DNA of 61,784 bases from DATKMK01 sp035541895 (GTDB lineage: Bacteria > Desulfobacterota > Binatia > HRBIN30 > JACQVA1): contig DATKMK010000093.1 in assembly GCA_035541895.1 (NCBI GenBank), forward strand, positions 1 through 61,784. The letters are read 5' to 3'. The notes beneath the pieces were generated by a model that saw only the letters and a list, made by a program, of their open reading frames with translations, was not told the DNA's origin and searched no databases. The position numbers and the translations under genes are program-made. This document shows, piece after piece, positions 59,569-61,784 of the stretch (its first letter is position 1; each line of letters begins with the position of its first letter).

Positions 59569-60825
59569 TCACAGCTTGCTGATCCAGGTCCAGAATTCCT
59601 TGTTGTAGCGGTCCGGGTTGCGTGCCAAGCGGACGCGGAAGGAGAGGACCAAGTCCTCCCAGTTTGCCCGCTGCGTAACACCGAGATGGACGAGCCGATC
59701 GGGAATCCGCAGGCGCAAATTCCACTGCTGCGGCACGCCGCGGTACACCCAATCGCGGTCACGCCTGAAGTCGACCACCCAGTCTCCGCCGGCGGGCCCC
59801 TCGACCGCCCACCAGGTCACGATGTTCACGCGCGGGCCAATACGCGGATCAGCGGCGAGTAGGCCATGGAAGTAGTCGCGAAACCGATCGAACAAGTCCG
59901 GCGGGGCGGTCGGCTCACTCGCGAAGTACTCGGCAACCTGACCAGCGTGTTCGGCGCTGAGGGCTTCGATGGCTTCCATCCGGTGACGCCAATCCGGGGC
60001 CGGGCACAAGCGGCACAACCCGCCGTTCGGAGTCCACTCATCGCCGGGATTCATCTGGAGGCCTTCAATCTCTGGTGCGGCAGCGGCCAGCGCGTCAATC
60101 GCCTCTTGCGGGGTGTTGACGTAGTGCGGCGTGTTGAGATGGAGTTGGTCGGCGGCCAGCAACGCGAAGTTCCCGGCGGCCGGCACTGCGCGCTTGGCTT
60201 TGAGCAGCCGCGCCCAATTGACGAACTCTTCGCAGTGCGAGCGCTTGCTGTCCTGCCAACGCTGAATCTTGGAAGCCAGCGGAAATTCAAAACACCCCGG
60301 GTACTGGCTCGCCCCAGTGAAGGTGAGGAACGCCAGATCGATCGAATGCTGCTCGCCGATTTGGCGAAGGGTCGCCTCGTCGAGATGGCAATCGTTCACG
60401 TTGAAAACGGTGGTGTGGCCGTCGCTCAACAGGATCGCGCTGTCGTCCCACCCACGATCCGACGGCACCAGCTTCACCTGCAACCCATCCGCACAGCGAA
60501 ACGCTTCATCGAAATCGAGTTCGGTGATGCGGCGAAAACCGATCGCAGACAGACGCTCGCGAAAACGCTTGCGGCCGAAGTTGGCGATCAACACGTGCAC
60601 GTTCTTGTCGAGCTGCGCCAAGGTCGGCGGATCGAAGTGATCCGGATGCTCGTGTGACACGTACAAGAAGTCGAGCGGCGGCAGATCCCGCACGCCAAGT
60701 GCCAGCGGCGGATAGTGCCACCACGCGCCGTGATACGTCGGGTCGGTGAGCCAGGGGTCCATGAGAATGCGCTGGCCCGCGGCTTCGATCAACATCGCGG
60801 CGTGTCCCAGATACGTGATCTTCAC
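59569..60825 (-). CDS. CMAH-like metallo-beta-lactamase-fold protein without Rieske domain
   Basis: 418 residues. The N-terminus is an MBL fold: MKITYLGHAAMLIEAAGQRILMDPWLTDP, the metal site SHEHPDHFD, then VFNVNDCHL and FTGASQYPGCF. The C-terminal 60 residues (NLRLRIPDRLVHLGVTQRANWEDL ... FRVRLARNPDRYNKEFWTW) resemble the C-terminus of CMP-N-acetylneuraminate hydroxylase (CMAH), including the R-L-x-R-x-P-D-x-Y spacing. The Rieske [2Fe-2S] domain of CMAH is absent. The two-metal active site suggests hydrolase or oxygenase activity on a nucleotide or lipid-linked sugar; no sialic-acid genes are visible. It overlaps the GT4 stop by 4 bp. Confidence 0.82.
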   Translation of the reverse strand: MKITYLGHAAMLIEAAGQRILMDPWLTDPTYHGAWWHYPPLALGVRDLPPLDFLYVSHEHPDHFDPPTLAQLDKNVHVLIANFGRKRFRERLSAIGFRRITELDFDEAFRCADGLQVKLVPSDRGWDDSAILLSDGHTTVFNVNDCHLDEATLRQIGEQHSIDLAFLTFTGASQYPGCFEFPLASKIQRWQDSKRSHCEEFVNWARLLKAKRAVPAAGNFALLAADQLHLNTPHYVNTPQEAIDALAAAAPEIEGLQMNPGDEWTPNGGLCRLCPAPDWRHRMEAIEALSAEHAGQVAEYFASEPTAPPDLFDRFRDYFHGLLAADPRIGPRVNIVTWWAVEGPAGGDWVVDFRRDRDWVYRGVPQQWNLRLRIPDRLVHLGVTQRANWEDLVLSFRVRLARNPDRYNKEFWTWISKL

Positions 60826-61784
60826 GCGTTCTCTCCGTCAGTCACTGGCGCGGCCTCCGCGGTGAGCGCGACCACGTCTGCGGTCGCGACTCCTCGCCGC
60901 CGCAACAGCGTCACATAGAGATCCTCCATTTGTCGCACCATGGCGCGCGCGGAGAACCGATCCTGGACAATTCGCCTGCCGAGCTTACCCATTTGGGCCG
61001 CGCGCGCCGGTGTCGCCAACAAGTCGGCGATCGCCGCCGCCAGCGGCACCGGATCTCTGGCCGGCACGAGCAACCCACTCTGGCCGTGACGCACCACCTC
61101 GCCTGTGCCGCCGACGTTGGTCGCCACAACCGGCTTTTCCATTGCCATGGCTTCGAGGATTGCGTTGGACATCCCTTCATCGTGTGACGACAGGACGAAG
61201 ATATCGAACGCCGAGTGCACTTCAGGCATGTCGGATCGCCGGCCCAGCATGTGCAGCCGACCACCGAGATGACTCTCCGCAACGAACCGCTGCAAATCCT
61301 CGTCGAGATCGACTTCGCCGACGATCACCGTTTGAACCGACGGCTGTCGTTCGCACACCATTGCCATGGCGCGCAGAAATTCCTCCACACCTTTCCGCGT
61401 TCGCATGCGCGTGACGATCCCAACGACGGGCCGGCCGGGGTCGAGTCCCAGCCGGGTCTTGTAATCGTCCTCGGACAACGGTCGAAATCGGTCGGTGTCG
61501 ACGCCGCTGGGAATCATCGTCATCTTTTGCAGGGCACACCGCTCGTTGTCGTGGACGAAATCGCGAACCGCGTCCGCGTTGACGGTGACACGATCGGCGA
61601 GCCAGTTGCCGAGCTTGGCGCCCGCCAATTCCCAGCCGCGGCGCTCGTGACAGCCGCGTTTGCTGCACAGCACCACAGGCACCCGCGCCAGCCGCGCCGC
61701 CACCGCGCCGACCACGTTCGCGCGCAGCAGGTAGTTGTGAACGATCTGGACCCGTTCGCGACGCAGGAAGCGCGCGAAGTTCAG
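60822..61784 (-). CDS. Family 4 glycosyltransferase (N-terminus beyond window)
   Basis: At least 320 residues; the frame is open to the right edge, so the gene continues past 61784. The visible N-terminal part reads IVHNYLLRANVVGAVAARL, typical of GT4 donor-domain loops. The C-terminal half has VVGIVTRMRTRKGVEEFLRAMA and FDIFVLSSHDEGMSNAILEAMAMEKPVVATNVGGTGEVV, the E-x7-E motif. RKRGC-like SKRGCHERRGWELAGAK lies before the linker. It is the most upstream visible gene of the glycan run and overlaps the MBL-fold gene by 4 bp. Confidence 0.92.
   Translation of the reverse strand: MNFARFLRRERVQIVHNYLLRANVVGAVAARLARVPVVLCSKRGCHERRGWELAGAKLGNWLADRVTVNADAVRDFVHDNERCALQKMTMIPSGVDTDRFRPLSEDDYKTRLGLDPGRPVVGIVTRMRTRKGVEEFLRAMAMVCERQPSVQTVIVGEVDLDEDLQRFVAESHLGGRLHMLGRRSDMPEVHSAFDIFVLSSHDEGMSNAILEAMAMEKPVVATNVGGTGEVVRHGQSGLLVPARDPVPLAAAIADLLATPARAAQMGKLGRRIVQDRFSARAMVRQMEDLYVTLLRRRGVATADVVALTAEAAPVTDGENA

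Overview
This is a GC-rich bacterial chromosomal window with dense, often overlapping genes, frequent GTG starts and no tRNA, rRNA, CRISPR array or intact insertion sequence that I could find. The gene mix includes twin desulforedoxins, a split ADP-forming acyl-CoA synthetase, TPR-ATPase regulators, CSLREA-type beta-helix proteins, Thr-Pro repeat surface proteins and a large glycan cluster. That mix suggests an uncultured deltaproteobacterium-like or Binatota-like lineage. The taxonomy is an inference from gene content, not something the sequence proves.

Left part (1-19.4 kb). Two paralogous secreted proteins on the minus strand open the window; one carries a Thr-Pro repeat tail of at least 340 residues that runs off the left edge. 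Next come a short-chain dehydrogenase fused to a SnoaL-like domain, NADP-type isocitrate dehydrogenase (icd) and a CoA-transferase. A plus-strand run of acyl-CoA genes follows: a YgfZ-like protein, desulforedoxin 1, a crotonase, an acyl-CoA synthetase, a second crotonase, desulforedoxin 2, a double-hotdog MaoC protein, a fatty-acid-hydroxylase/sterol-desaturase protein, a frameshifted pyrimidine-dimer glycosylase and a SnoaL-like protein. A TauE-like permease, an Eis-like acetyltransferase, a HEAT-repeat protein and a receiver protein with Glu in place of the phospho-acceptor Asp end this part.

Middle part (19.4-38.6 kb). Two tandem TPR-ATPases look like signal-transducing regulators. They are followed by a free-standing copy of the C-terminal domain of the second one, behind a leader of nested hairpins. 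Four secreted proteins follow (two Cys-rich, two beta-helix), up to a hairpin at 31.6 kb. From there everything is on the minus strand: argC, a membrane protein coupled to an M1 peptidase, a TVP38-type membrane protein and the two subunits of an ADP-forming acyl-CoA synthetase.

Right part (38.7-61.8 kb). Twenty minus-strand genes, most overlapping or a few bases apart, form a surface-glycan cluster. It has seven or more glycosyltransferases, two GT-C membrane glycosyltransferases, two methyltransferase domains, two MBOAT O-acyltransferases each followed by an SGNH-type partner, and a CMAH-like metallo-beta-lactamase-fold enzyme. It also holds an FkbH-like HAD-IIIC protein, a dedicated acyl carrier protein, a FabG-like reductase and a MaoC-like dehydratase. 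The most interesting reading is that the last four build a special acyl group on the carrier protein for transfer to the glycan by the neighbouring MBOAT. No flippase, polymerase or initiating transferase is visible, so the locus continues beyond the right edge or relies on genes elsewhere.
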